Assembly: GCA_003013855.2 (NCBI GenBank)
Contig: ML058508.1
Location: 62,001 to 126,000 of the forward strand
DNA length: 64,000 bases
Direction: 5' to 3'
DNA from: Liriodendron chinense
Lineage: Eukaryota > Streptophyta > Magnoliopsida > Magnoliales > Magnoliaceae
A model generated the notes under the pieces. The model was not told the origin of the DNA. It saw only the letters and a program-made list of their open reading frames with translations, and searched no databases. Positions 46,710 to 58,188 of the stretch are shown here, piece after piece. A program made the translations under genes and the position numbers. The first letter of the stretch is position 1. Every line of letters begins with the position of its first letter.

Positions 46710-48438
46710 ATGACAGTTCCAGATAGCGATGCGACTATATCAGACATAGTCGCTACTGGGGATATGTCGGGGACTGTTGAGTTTGCAGGGGTTTTAGCGT
46801 TTCCTTCTCCTTCGCCCATTAATCTTCCGATCCTTGATGAGTTATCAGCGATTCCTGGGCCTTTTGTTCTGGAGGAGATTCCTGTGAGGACTTGCCAGTT
46901 GCTTCCTCGTCCTTCTTGTTCGCCACGACTGCTTGCATGGCTTGACAGATTGTCATCTTATAAGATTCGAGAGCTGGAGTCTTATGGCTTTGGCAGTCTG
47001 ATATATATGGCTAGGGTTGACATTGATTGGAGGATGCTCGGGGTGGCACTGATTGATTGGGTCCCTTCCTTGAACTTATTTATGTTCAATGATAAGGAGA
47101 TGGGACATTCTTTGGAGGAGCTCCCGAGCTTGACAGGTCTTCCTTGGGATTATGCTCAGTATTTTTCACCGAAGACCGCCACTCCGCAGAACTGCACCTT
47201 ATTTAGCCTGCAGCTGACGGTCAGGATGTTGTGGTCTTCTCCTTAGACTCATTGTATGATCTTTTCTCTGGCCCTCGGAGTGTGGCAGGGTCCCTACTTT
47301 CTCGGAATGCGCTGATGTTTTGTCTAATAACTGAGGTGCTATTCTTGGGATGACGCAGATCTCAGACTCCTTTGCTCTTCGAGGTGATGAGCCAAGTTGT
47401 TCATCGGTAGGGGATCATTTCTCTTGTCCTGGCTGAACTGTTCAATGGGCTGACTGATTGTGCCCTAGGCCATACCCGCGTCCTTCGCGGTTCTGTGCAT
47501 TTCTTCAGTTATTCCATTTGTACTTTCTTTTTCTTTTCTGTCTTTTGGAACTGTTTGATTTAGCTGAGTTTCTTTCTCATGATCAAATCTGGCTATGGGA
47601 GCGTCTTTCACTGACTGTTCTTGTATCGTTTCCCGGCACTCGTCGCCCTAATCTTATGCGCCATATCATGGAGTTCCTTCCGCATACAGCCAGAATGAGT
47701 GAGCCTTTATATCGCAGGATGTTCATTGAGCTGCGTGACTGAAATGTTCGTTGGGAGTCATCTTGGCTTTCACTTCCTCCAGTACTTTGTGATGCTCATT
47801 GCCTTCCTCTAATGTTGGTAGGCTTTCGCTCTTATTTCTCTTATCACCCTATCTGGTTCCTGCGGCAGTTTGGGTATGAACAGGATGTTCCACATTTTGC
47901 TTTCTCGGGTATCAGGCATCGATATCTTCTAGCCAGATCATCCAACATTAAGACTCAGGTTGATGGGTCCTAAGCGAGTCACCTGACGGCTGATTTGCTT
48001 GGTTTTGAGCCATGGACTTTTCCGATGGCAACTGCCTCATACCAGCATTGGGTTGCTAAGAAGTCTTTGTATCGGCGCATTCCTTGCTGGCACTTGACAG
48101 CCGATGAGGATGAGCTTGATGTCCTTGGGGATGTTGATTCTTCATCTGGCTCATATGATCCCTTTGAGGAGCGCCCCTTTATTGACCCCGGCTTCCTCTT
48201 GGCCACTCATGGCCACTTGCTGTCTGAGATTTCTGCGCTTCGATATCATTGTGAGATGATGTCGAGGAGAATGGTTATTGATCAGAGGTTGTCTAATGAG
48301 GAGACGGTGATTTGTAGCCTTGAGCGAGATGAGGTGTATTACCAACGTATGGAGGTGAGTAGGCTAAGAGCGAGGCTATTTCATTATGAGTCAGAGGACT
48401 TACCTGACATAGCTTTTGAGGAGGGGGGCAGAGACTGA
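46710..48438 (+). pseudogene. DUF7745-like gene (antisense to E pol), broken
   Basis: The first open frame, 46710-47246, has a Pro-rich start and then SYGFGSLIYMARVDIDWRML, DWVPSLNLFMFNDKEM and LEELPSLTGLPWD, the N-terminal pattern of DUF7745, related to the mobile-domain family. After stops and shifts, pieces read LAELFNGLTDCALGHTRVLR near 47430-47490, then DQIWLWERLSL, then a segment with NVRWESSWLSLPPVLCDAHC near 47740 and FLRQFGYEQDVPHFAF near 47850. The final open frame, 47995-48438, has a heptad-like C-terminal helix (LERDEVYYQRMEVSRLRARL). Function of the family is unknown. It appears to be a passenger of the Tat element. The minus-strand frames overlapping it are shadows. Confidence 0.65.
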
Positions 48439-49538
48439 TTTTTTTTACCTTTGAGGACTGTGTTGGCCATCTGTATGTCCCTTTTTGCATTGTACATGAC
48501 TGACGATGTGTATTTTTTTAAAGAAATGATATGATATATGTAAAAGAAACACGATGTATTTAATGAAAAGAGAAACTTTTTGAGAATTTATTGTGCCATG
48601 AGTTGTCTTGTGAGTGTGTGTCTGGATTTTATGCCGAGACGTAGGAATCAGAACTGAGGCTCGACCAATGTTTTGACCGATGTTTCGAGATTGACTTGTG
48701 TGGGATCCCTTTGGTTCCTTAAAGGTGTAGGCAGTAGAAACCATTACTTCCTAAGAGTTTTTTCAGAGTTTGTAGAGTTCTTTGCCCTTGACTGTACTTC
48801 TTCTTGTTCTTGAACTGTAACTGCCTGAGCTGATCTGCAATATCTGATTTTTTGGTACCTGTACTTTTTATTTTTATTTTTCTTTTTGAGTCATTTTTGC
48901 CTGTAGTGCTCTTTCGAGTTTTCACCACAGCCGGCTTTTTCCCATCATTTTTTCTCGTGGCGCCCTTTCAGGTTTCACCACGTCTCGGGTATTTGATCTT
49001 ACCTGCCCCTTGACAACAATGTTGTTTTTACCCTTGGCGCCCTTTCGAGTTTTCACCAAGTCCGCTGTGTGCCCACTGTTTTTACTCGAAGCACTCTTTC
49101 AGGTTTTCACTCTGCCCTCTTTGTTTAGGCACATATTTTCCTTTTTTTTTCTTTTTCTTTTTGGATTTTGGATTTTTCTGGATAACTACGGTGACCAGAG
49201 GTCGGGATTTCGTCATTACCGGCTGATGGCAGCCTTCCAGCCCTTATCCTGAGTTACGATGGTAGAGTTGTCGGTCTTAGCAAAAGACCTTTCTGAGATG
49301 GATGGATGGATGACTGTGTTTCTTTTCGGGTTGATTTCCTCAAATGCCTTGTTTTGGTTTCTCATTTTGTTTTTCTTTTGTTCTTTTCTCTCTTTTTTTC
49401 TTTTTCTTCTCTCTTTTTTCCTTTTAATTCCTTTATTTAGAACACTTATTGGTGGACGGAAAGGATTTCTCAGAGGTCTAAGCCCTGACCTCTTGACTTC
49501 AGCTCTACTAATGTAACTCTTAATAAGGTTAGAATGAC
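48439..49538. other. Spacer between antisense genes and integrase, with short repeats
   Basis: No gene. At 48900-49115 four copies of a GGCGCCCTTTCGAGTTTTCA-like motif (near 48908, 48960, 49038 and 49088) are spaced 50-78 bp. The rest is T-rich. This is where transcripts of the sense pol and the antisense genes would converge and end, but I see no definite terminator. Confidence 0.5.
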
Positions 49539-50704
49539 TTACCTGTGAAAGATCTTAACTTTGTCAGCATTGATTGGCTCAGGAAGATCCACCCCTCTCA
49601 TGCTGGTGAGTCTGAGGGCGCCTCCGAGAAGTACTTCTCTGATAATCAGCGATTCGTCCCATGATGGTTTGAACTTTCCTCTGGGATCCGAAAGGTGTGT
49701 TAGTAAAATCTTCTTCATGACCATGTCGCTCACCTTGAAACTTTTTTTTCGGACTCTCTTGTTGTAAGCCCGAGCGATCCTTTTCTGATAACACTGGGAA
49801 TGACTTAACGCACGCATGCGCTTCTCATCTGCTAGTTGTAACTGATCGAATCTGGCCCATTGCCATTCTCCTTCTTCGATTCTGCTTTCTAGTAACACCC
49901 ATAGTGACGATATTTCCACCTCGACTGGTAGAACTACTTCCATTCCATAAGTAAGCTCGAAAGGAGTAACGCCTGTAGCAGACCGTACAGACATTCGATA
50001 GGCCCAAAGTGCATATGGGAGCATATCTGACCAATCTCGATAAGTCACGACCATCTTCTTGAGTATCCTGACGATTGTCTTGTTTGCGGCTTCTACCCCA
50101 CCATTCATCTGAGGACGGTAAGGGCTTGATCGATGATGTTGAATCTTGAACTTGCTGAGGAAGTCATCCATCTTCTTGTTGACAAACAGGGTCCCATTAT
50201 CTATGATTATAGCATTAGGGATTCCATACCAGCATATGATGTTGTTCTTCATGAATTTGATCACCTGGGAGCTGCAATCGTGGTGTAGGAGGCTGCTTCT
50301 ACCCACTTGGTGAAGTAGTCGATTACCACAAGTATGTACTCATGACCGTTTGATGCTTTGGGACTCACCTTCCTAATGATGTCAAGTCCCAACATAAAGA
50401 AGGGCCAGGGAGTTGTTAGGTTGTATAGTTCTGATGAGGGGGCATGAATTTGATTCTCATGCTCCTGTCACTTGAAGCATTTTTTAACATGCTGGCAACA
50501 GTTTGTCTCCATGGTGAGCCAATAGTAGCCGAGTCGTAGGATCTTCTTCGCCATCATGTGCCCATTCATGTATGGGCCACAGATTCCTTCATGTATTTCT
50601 TTCATGATCTTTGCCGCTTCTGTTTCATCGACGCATCGAAGGAGGACTTGATTATAGGATCGCTTGTAAAGAATTTCGCCACTGATGGTGAATTGGCTGA
50701 CCAA
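49539..50704 (-). pseudogene. pol (IN): Tat-type integrase of element E, broken
   Basis: The zinc segment is in 50704-50468 (HEGICGPYMNGHMMAKKILR then GYYWLTMETNCCQHVKKC). A stop and shift follow near 50467. The core start (GLDIIRKVSPKASNGHEY, first catalytic Asp near 50382) lies between the open frames. The 255-residue frame 50306-49539 has the second Asp (IIIDNGTLF) and the Glu (NGGVEAANK), then WAYRMSVRSATGVTPFELTY and a C-terminal domain. No chromodomain is seen. The catalytic acidic residues appear retained, so the break near 50300-50470 is the main damage. Integrase would insert the cDNA into the genome. Confidence 0.88.
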
Positions 50705-50785
50705 ACGCTGGATGGTTCAACAATCTGTTGTTGTTGCTACTTCCGGATACTCCTGGGTTTTGAGATATTGCTTGATGTCGGCATA

Positions 50786-51281
50786 TCAGGGTTTGTTAGG
50801 GGCGGCTTCGGCTTCTTCTATTTGCAGACAGAAAGCAAGTTCATCTTGAGTTTCGACTGTCCGCTCCCATTCTGAAGCTCCTTTCGGGATCTCGAGCATT
50901 AATGCAAGTGTAGCGAGAGCATTTGCAAACTGATTATTGGCCCTGGGCGTATATGAGAAGGTGATTTCTTTGAATTCTTCGACCAGATTTTCAAGATAAA
51001 CATGATATGGTATCAACTTCTCAGTCCATGGTCTTCCATTCGCCATTGGTCTAATTGATGATAAGTTGTGAGTCTCCAAATACTTGTAGCTTCTTGACGC
51101 CCAAGATTATGGCTTCCCTTAGACCAGCGATGTATGCTTCATACTCTGCCATATTGTTGGTGTACTCGAATGCTATTCACCTTGAGATAGGAATAGGGAC
51201 ATCGTCTGGACAGTAGAGGATTGCTCTGATACCACTTCCTTTAGAATTGGTCGTGCCGTCGAAGAATAACGTCCACTCGTC
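50786..51281 (-). pseudogene. pol (aRNH): Second (archaeal-type) RNase H of element E
   Basis: From 51281 the frame reads DEWTLFFDGTTNSKGSG, with the first catalytic Asp. In a shifted or stopped stretch at 51176-51080 comes NNMAEYEA, with the catalytic Glu, and FGDSQL, with the second Asp. The frame 51079-50786 ends with YTPRANNQFANALATLA. Relatives read ADALA, so the last acidic residue is Asn. A second RNase H between the first RNase H and integrase is a hallmark of the Tat clade and supports the classification of E. Confidence 0.85.
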
Positions 51282-52013
51282 CTTCTTCTTCTCTTCATTT
51301 TCGATAAGCAAGAGATCTTCATCAAGGAAGAATGTTTCGAGCGGTTGATAATCCAGGAGAGAATGAGCAATGAGATGATCGGCGAGGGCTTGCCCCTTGA
51401 TTGCCTTCTGGATGACATAGGTGATGTTGAATTCAGACAGGGGTAGTTGCCATTTAGCTATCCTTCTAGTGAGTGTTGGCTTCTCAAACAGGTTTTTGAG
51501 CGGATCCATGAGAGCGAGGAGGAGAATAGGGAACGCGATCATGTATTGACGGAGTCGCTGAGTTACCTAGACTAGGGCGAGGCAAGTCTTCTCGATTGGG
51601 GACTACCTGGTCTCGTAGTCAGTGAACTTTCGGCTCGAATAGTATATTGCTTGTTCCTTCTTCCCGGTCTCGTCGTGTTAGCCGAGGACATAGCCAATGG
51701 CTTCTGCTGCTACCGAGATGTATAATAATAGGGGTCGTCTGGGAGAGGGTGACACTAGAACTGGAGGATTCATGAGATACTTCTTGATGCGGTTGAAGGC
51801 GACTTGGCAATTGTCATTCCATTCTTTTGAAACATTCTTCAAAAGGAGCTTGAATATGGGCTCATGGATAGGTGTGAGTTGTGCGATGAAGCGACTGATG
51901 TATTGAATTCTGCCAAGGAAACCACGGATTTCCTTCTCAATTCTTGGAGGAGGCATCTTGATGATTGCTCTGGTTTTAGTTTCGTCGACCTTGATTTCAT
52001 CCTCGCTCACCAT
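51282..52013 (-). pseudogene. pol (RH): RT thumb and first RNase H of element E
   Basis: Frame 52013-51678 covers VSEDEIKVDETKTRAIIKMP, IRGFLGRIQYISRFIAQLTP and the start of RNase H (LLLYISVAAEAIGYVLG). After a stop near 51675 the sequence continues, with decay, into the frame from 51542 (FEKPTLTRRIAKWQLPLSEF, KGQALADHL). In Tat elements this first RNase H is usually degenerate and the second one is thought to take over. That is family knowledge and is not shown here. Confidence 0.82.
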
Positions 52014-52104
52014 AAAGCCAAGGAGTTTGCCTCCAGTTGCACCAAAGACACATTTCTGAGGGTTGAGACAGAGCTTGTACTTTTCTAACTGTCGAATAAC
52101 TTCT

Positions 52105-52920
52105 TCAGATCTTTAAGGTATCCTTCAATTGTGAAGATTTGACGATCATATCGTCCACGTATACTTCAAGCTCTTTGTTCATCATATCGTGGAATAATGC
52201 TGTCATTGCTCGCTGATATGTTGCTCCTGTGTTCTTCAGACCGAACGGCATTACCCTGTAACAGAAGGTTCCCCATGGAGTGATAAACGATGTCTTTTCG
52301 CGATCTTCGACAACCATTTTGATATGATTGTAACCTAAGAATCCATCCACGAATGAGAAGATCTTGTACCCTACAGTGTTGTCAACCAGAGTGTCAATAT
52401 GCGGTAGAGGGAAGTCATCTTTAGGACTGGCTTTGTTAAGATCTCCGAAGTCGATGCACATTCGAACCTTGCCATCCTTCTTCGATACTGGTACGATGTT
52501 GGCGAGCCATTCAGGGTAGTTGGAGACTACTAAGAATCCTGCGTTGTACTGCTTAATGACTTCATCGTGAACTTTCAGGGCCCATTATGGCTTCATTTTT
52601 CGAAGTTTCTGCTTTACTGGCCTAATATCTGGCTTTGTTGGCAGATGATGTACAATGAGCTCTTCATCAAGCCCCGGCATGTCTTCATATGAGAATGCGA
52701 AGTTGGACAGTCTTGGAGCTAGGAACTGTATCATTCTCTGTTTCATCTCTGGTGGTAACGATTTCCCAATGCGTACTTCCCTAGGGATCTCTGATGTCCC
52801 CAAGTTTACAACCTCAAAATCATCGACTACAACATTGGCTTTTGATTCAAACTTTTTGAGGGGGTCCTCTAGTTCGGGAGAGGGGTCATCATCTTCGTCA
52901 TCTGAGCTTCGTCCAGACAC
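52105..52920 (-). pseudogene. pol (RT): Tat-type reverse transcriptase of element E, one internal stop region
   Basis: Frame 52920-52585 starts in an acidic linker and reads VNLGTSEIPREVRIGKSLPP, YEDMPGLDEELIVHHLPTKP and VKQKLRKMKP, a typical Tat RT start. A stop codon follows near 52587. In-frame sequence then reads HDEVIKQYNAGFLVVSNYPE. The frame 52461-52105 gives CIDFGDLNKASPKDDFPLPH, FVDGFLGYNHIKM and the intact catalytic loop YVDD. RT would copy the element RNA. Confidence 0.9.
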
Positions 52921-53985
52921 ATGAGCTCGAAGACTAATTCGATGTCAAAATCATATGATTCGACTTCAAACTCATGTGACTCTCCAGACAAACTTGACAC
53001 ATTATTACATGCAGGAAAAGAAATATTTTTTGGTTTTTGAGGATTTTCTGGAATGCTAGATGTTTTTGGGTTTTGAAATTTTTTTTTTTTTTTTGGATTT
53101 TTAAACTTCATGGGACCTTGAACAAGCGGGCATTGCAAACCATGATTGATCCCAGCTTGTCCCGGGGTACCGCTCGTTACTTAAACCAGCATTTTTTTTG
53201 GAAACCAGAGCCCTTAGATGACTCTCTAGCTGATTTAGAAGTAAAGGGAACGAATGACCATTTAGGACCCCACATTCCTTCCCCTAGAGAGGTGGGGGTT
53301 GATGATTTGGGCGAAGAATCACAGTCTGGCCCGAAGACCATGATTTCTCACTGGTCTGGTTCGAGATCTGAGTCGTACTCAGTCCCTCCCGAATCACTTA
53401 CCTCACATTGCAGTCCATCTAGTTCCACGGCGAGACACAAGTTTGAAATTTGGACATCGGACCGGACATCGGACCAATCCAAGGCTGGCCATTTCCCTTT
53501 CTTGGTCCAATGGATGGGCTGTTTCTGCCCCTGGCTGATGGTTGATGATATTGACTATGCAGAGATGAGCGGGTTGTGCCCCTTGTTGATTGATGCTGAG
53601 ATGGCCAAGTTGTTCCCCTAGTTGGCTGAAATTAAAGTGGGCAGGTTGTGCCCCTGGTTAACTGGAATTGGAGTGAGTAGGCTGTGCCCTTGGTCGACTG
53701 GAATTGAAGTGGGCAAGTTGTGCCCTTGGTCCTGAAGCTGCTGTATTTGATATTCTTCTTTGTCTTCATCCTCTTCTTCTGGAGGCTTAGATGGTTTGAG
53801 AATCCAGTCCCATCGAATGGGAGGCGAGATAGCCCAAGCTAGGCTCATCGGGAGGCCTTTATGTAGTGTAGTCAGTTGATTTCTTCTTGGATCTCTACAA
53901 GGCTCTCCTGGCCTGATGAATTGAATGGGTGAGCACCGAAATTTCTTTTTCTTTTCTCCATGATGACTGACCTATACCCGAGTCC
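52921..53985 (-). other. Protease-RT spacer of element E with a 36-bp tandem repeat
   Basis: The frame is mostly broken. At about 53618-53740 three 36-bp units encode a 12-residue repeat of the form DQGHNLPTSIPV on the minus strand. An acidic, Gln-rich segment (PEEEDEDKEEYQIQQ) precedes it. In Ogre elements a region between protease and RT is spliced out as an intron. I cannot confirm splice sites here. The plus frame 53037-53621 is not supported as a gene. Confidence 0.5.
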
Positions 53986-54753
53986 CTATTTGCGTTGATT
54001 ATATACCAGCGGCATTCTCTTGAACTTGAAATGATTCTTCATACGATACTTGAGACTCAAGCGTTCTGCTGGTGAAAAGACACGATCCACACTTATCGGT
54101 TCTGGATTGACGATAGCATTCATGATCTCAAATTTGAAACTATGGAATGGGATGTCTTCTTCAGAGTGCTGGATGTCGATGACGGGGATATCTGGTTCAG
54201 TGGCAGCAACATTGGAAGGAATGATGAGCTCCTGCTCTGCTTGAACAGAGATCACTTGGTTCCCACAAATATACTTCACCCGTTGATGAAAAGTTGATGG
54301 CACGGCCCCGACCTTATGCAACCAAGGTCGTCCAAGCAACACGTTGAAAGAGGCTGATATATCCAGAATTTGGAATGTGATAGTGAAGACTTCCGAACCT
54401 ATCTGTACCTCTACGTTAACTTCTCCTTCCACTGATCGGCAGGTGTCGTCGAATGCTTTGACGTACATGGTGCTGGGTCAGAATGAGGAGGGACTAATTC
54501 CTAGGCGTTCCGCAGTCTTGAGCAGGCAGACATTTAGGCTTGAGCCATTATCGATAAGGACCAGCGGGACACAAAGGTCTTCATATCGTAAGGCTATGTT
54601 GAGTGATCGCCCATGGTCGCGTCCTTCTAGTGGCAACTCATTATCAGTGAAGGTGATGGTGCGCGGAGCCAGGAGTTGTTCAATCATCAATGCTATCATT
54701 TCAGGTGCTATATCGGAGGAGACATGGGCATCGCTCAAGGTCTTGGCAAACAT
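53986..54753 (-). pseudogene. pro: Tat-type aspartic protease of element E
   Basis: Frame 54753-54478 has ITFTDNELPLEGRDHGRSLN and the active-site segment VLIDNGSSLNVCLL, that is DNGS in place of DSG or DTG, as is common in this clade. Frame 54468-53986 continues with YVKAFDDTCRSVEGEVNVEV and FNVLLGRPWLHKVGAVPSTF. One stop separates the two frames, near 54470-54478. The protein would process Gag and Pol. Confidence 0.87.
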
Positions 54754-55574
54754 TTCTCGGTGTATGCGAGATGTGCAGAGTAGCTCCCATACTGAGATTT
54801 GGGCAGGATTGACTTGAGCTGAGTTGCAACATCATATGCAGCTTCATTTTTGTTGCCAAGACTTGAGAGAGCGCTTTTGGGATCTCCTTTGTTCTGATTA
54901 TCTCTTTGGATGCGACGCCCATTGGGATTCATGTTCCCTACCTCTGCACATTCCAGATAGTGCCACCGGACTTCTTTATAATTTTTCTCTCCTTTGCTTT
55001 CTAGGACCATTAGTTCTTGCAACGGTGCTTGTGTGGGTACTAGGTCTTCCTCATATAGAGCCTTTGCCTTAAGGACTACGTTGTTGCCTTTGCTGAAGGG
55101 ATAATACCGAGGCTTATCTTCATAGATCACATAAGGTCGCGGCCCTGGTTTGACTGTTCCTAGAGGAGGAGGTTCCCACGGGATGAACACTGGTCCTCTT
55201 GATATGGCGAGGGGTTTCTCTATTCGACCGAGCTGTTGTAGCGTAACTGATATACTTCCAGGACATCTTTGCGGCTCGGGGACAGGACTTGCCCCTTCTA
55301 AGACAATGGGTTCTTGTTGCTGATACGTATAATCCCTCCACTGCAAATTAGATTGTTCCTGAGCTGAAATTGCCCCTTGCAAAATGACGGGTTCATATGC
55401 GGGCTCGATGTATGACTGTGCTCCTTCTAGAACGACCGGCTCCCAACATGAATGATTGTAAGGTGCCCGTTGCAAAGGGACAGGCCCTTGAATGACTGGT
55501 GCATCATATGGAGGTGCTCCTTTGAGTACTTTCGGCTTGAAGACTGAAGTAAGAAAGGGGTTTGCCCCTTGCAA
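54754..55574 (-). pseudogene. Gag-protease linker of element E with VLEGA-type repeats
   Basis: The 279-residue open frame 55574-54735 contains repeated short motifs (KVLKGAPP, PVIQGPVP, PVVLEGAQS, PVILQGAI, PIVLEGAS) spaced roughly 20-30 residues. A basic segment with GRIEKPLAISRGPVFIP and a region leading into the protease follow. It is probably an interdomain linker of the polyprotein; no catalytic motif is seen. The last 19 nt of the frame overlap the protease frame. Confidence 0.6.
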
Positions 55575-57930
55575 GATTGGAGGAGAATTTGTTGGCCCAT
55601 AAGTGTAGGCATGAATGGACTGGATATGGGAGAAGAAGCGATCGAGGCGCTCTCCTTCTTCTATCTATTGACGGCAGGGCCACGAGATAAACTGGGGTCC
55701 GTCGGATGCTAAGGTAGAGGATTCTGAAGGATGTTGGTAGGAGCTGCTGGAGGAGTTCCAGGGACCGAGATGAGATGATCTTGCGGTCGTCAATCAGATT
55801 TTGTATGGCATTCTTCAGAGTCATGCATCGATCAGTGGTGTGGCCATGTCCTTGATGGTAGGCATAATATTCATTTTCTCGGTAGTTCGGAGGCAGAGGA
55901 TTTAGAGGCCTGGGTGCCATCAAAGTGAGTAACTGCTTTTGTACCAGCATAGTTATGACTTGATTGAGTGGCTGAGTGAGAGGAGTGAATTTTCTGAACT
56001 CCTTGTAATTCTGCCTGTTTTGATATGAGTATTGACCATTCCCCCTGAACTGCTGCTGCTGTCAAAGTGCATGTGGCTGTATTTGAGGATTTGGTTGCAT
56101 TAGGGGCGGCTGTGGCTGGTACCTCTAAGTCGATGTTGAGCCTGATTCTGCTGATATGGTTGGCGTCCTTGTGGGGGAGCATATTGGTTGCCCTGAGCAG
56201 TGGCGATGATGTTGTTTACCTCTGTCGGGCGAGGAGCAGAATCGCTGCGGTTTCTATTCCCGTATCCAATAGGTCTTCTTTCCACTCTATTCCGTTTGAC
56301 CGAGGTGGCCTGATGAGGCCATGGGGAGATTGTCCCTATGCGGATTCCTGGTTCGACTTGCTCTCCAGCACATATCAACTGTGAGAAATTCGCATATGGG
56401 TGCGAGATGAGATATCTAGATATGCTAGGATATGTTGAGTGAACAATCATGGAGATTTGTTCTTCGTCGTCGATGGGTGTCTGCATTCTGGCTGCCATAG
56501 CTCGCCAACGTCCCACATAAGTTGACAATGTTTTGTCGCTCCTTTGTCTGAGAGCTGCGAGGTCCGCTCTCCTGGGTGCCATGTTAAGATTGTATGCGAA
56601 CCTATCAATGAAAGCCTGTGAAAGCTGTTCTCAAGTCCTGATGCAATGACAGTCCAATGATGTGCACTAGTTTAGGGCATCGCCCTTCAAAGATTTTTGG
56701 AATAAGCGAATGAGGACTCCTTCATTTCCTGAGATTGCACTCAGCTCTTCACATAAAGCTTTGAGATGTGCTGTGGGGCATCCGCTGCCGTGTTATCTTT
56801 TGAATTTTGGGACCGAAAAGTTTTGAGATATCTGAGCATCTGGAAAAGGACACAAGTCTATAGACTTTGTCAAGGGTAAATTGATTCCTTGTTGTCGTTG
56901 TAGTTGATTTTGCAAGGTCTGGAATGCTCCTGCAACTCGTCCAGTCCTCATGATCTACTAGAGCGATTGGCGCCTCTCGCAGTAAGGCACGTTCTTCTGT
57001 GGCATAGTGGTCAATGTCTTCAACCCTATGGGCTTGCTGGAAAGCAACTGCAGGTTGTTGAATTTGACTTGATGATTAGATCGGATTCTGATGAACTTGT
57101 GCTTGAAATGACTGTAATTGAGCTGGAGATTGAACTGAAGGTTGAACTAGAATTTGCTGAAAATTAACTGAAGTTTGCTGAATTGAAGATTGCTGGAAAT
57201 TAACTAGAGTTTGCTGAATTGAAGATTGCTAGAAATTAAATGGAATCCCATCGGCGGGGATGTGCTGGAATTGAAAAGTACTCATATTTGTAGGAGGCTG
57301 AGATGTTGGGAAGTGACCCCCTTGTTGGGTATTCGCCACTATTCGCGGATTGATGTGGGCTTGACATTGACCCCTATTGTGGGCATTCACCAGTGTTGTC
57401 CCTGCTGCTGGAAATTGAATTGAAATCCCATCGGCGGGGATGTGCTGAAATTGAGTAAATGTCCCATTGGCGGAGACATGCTGAGAAAGAAAAGTGGTCT
57501 CATCGGCGAGGACGTGCTGGAATCTATTGAGATTGTTGCTTGCAAGATTGACTGGAAGTCCCTGTGATAGGAACGCAATAAGATGGTCTTGTCGTCGTAG
57601 GAAGGTACTGAGGAGGATGCCCCATAACAGAGGGCTGAGACGGTTGTTGTCGGTAGTTTTAGGCAGACTCCGATGGTTGTGCTTGATTTGAATTGGAGGT
57701 CGGAGGGACCCGGCATGGCTACCGAGATTGCTGAACTGGGCTAACTTGATTGTTGACTGCTGCGGTAGCTTGTGCTTGCATAATTGCAAGAACATGTCTT
57801 GCATTACCCTCATTTCTTGTGCCAATTCTTGCATGATTGGTGTATTCTCAATTGGCTGTTGCGTTGGAGGTTGTGCTTCAGCCATGTCGAGGGCAGGGAA
57901 GAGGTGACCTTCCTCTTCGTGGTCAGACAT
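55504..57930 (-). pseudogene. gag: Tat-type gag of element E, broken
   Basis: The start is ATG at 57930 (MSDHEEEGHLFPALDMAEAQ), about 240 bp from the primer site; there is no extra ORF1. The N-terminal frame 57930-57229 is Gln-rich and has four degenerate QHIPADG-type repeats. The core lies in decayed sequence at 56583-56800 (AHLKALCEELSAISGNEGVL then LIRLFQKSLKGDALN) and in 56582-56100 (RQRSDKTLSTYVGRWRAMAA). A zinc-knuckle-like segment near 55870 reads YYAYHQGHGHTTDRCMTLKN, with Tyr where relatives have the first Cys. Several stops and shifts are present. Gag would form particles and package RNA. Confidence 0.82.
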
Positions 57931-58167
57931 GGCTTGCTGAGCGCAGGTGAGAATTATGCTGCGGAAGGAAAGTTGTTTCCGAAGACGTTGAGCCTGAGGA
58001 GCTGCAATGGTGAGGAATATCTATACTCTTTTTGGGTTTTGGGATTTTTTATTTTTTTATTTTTAGATGGAATGCTATGCAGATGAGATTATATGAAGAC
58101 TAATGACTTTCAAGTACAGGAAGGACTCTGTTTTTCAAGTTGGATCACGACTAGTGGGACTAGCATA
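57931..58167 (-). other. Leader of element E
   Basis: Short noncoding leader between primer site and gag start. No upstream ORF of the Ogre ORF1 type fits in it. Confidence 0.6.
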
Positions 58168-58185
58168 TCCCCAATGGAGTCGCCA
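58168..58185 (-). other. Primer binding site of element E
   Basis: On the minus strand this reads TGGCGACTCCATTGGGGA, close to the TGGCGACTCxGCTGGGGA form of Tat/Ogre primer sites (tRNA-Arg-type, from memory). It lies three bases from the LTR end at 58189. Confidence 0.75.
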
Positions 58186-58188
58186 TTC

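Noticed and set aside
53037..53621. 194-residue plus-strand open frame
   Set aside because: It lies opposite the protease-RT spacer of E and includes a poly-T tract read as Phe. No domain, no conserved context.
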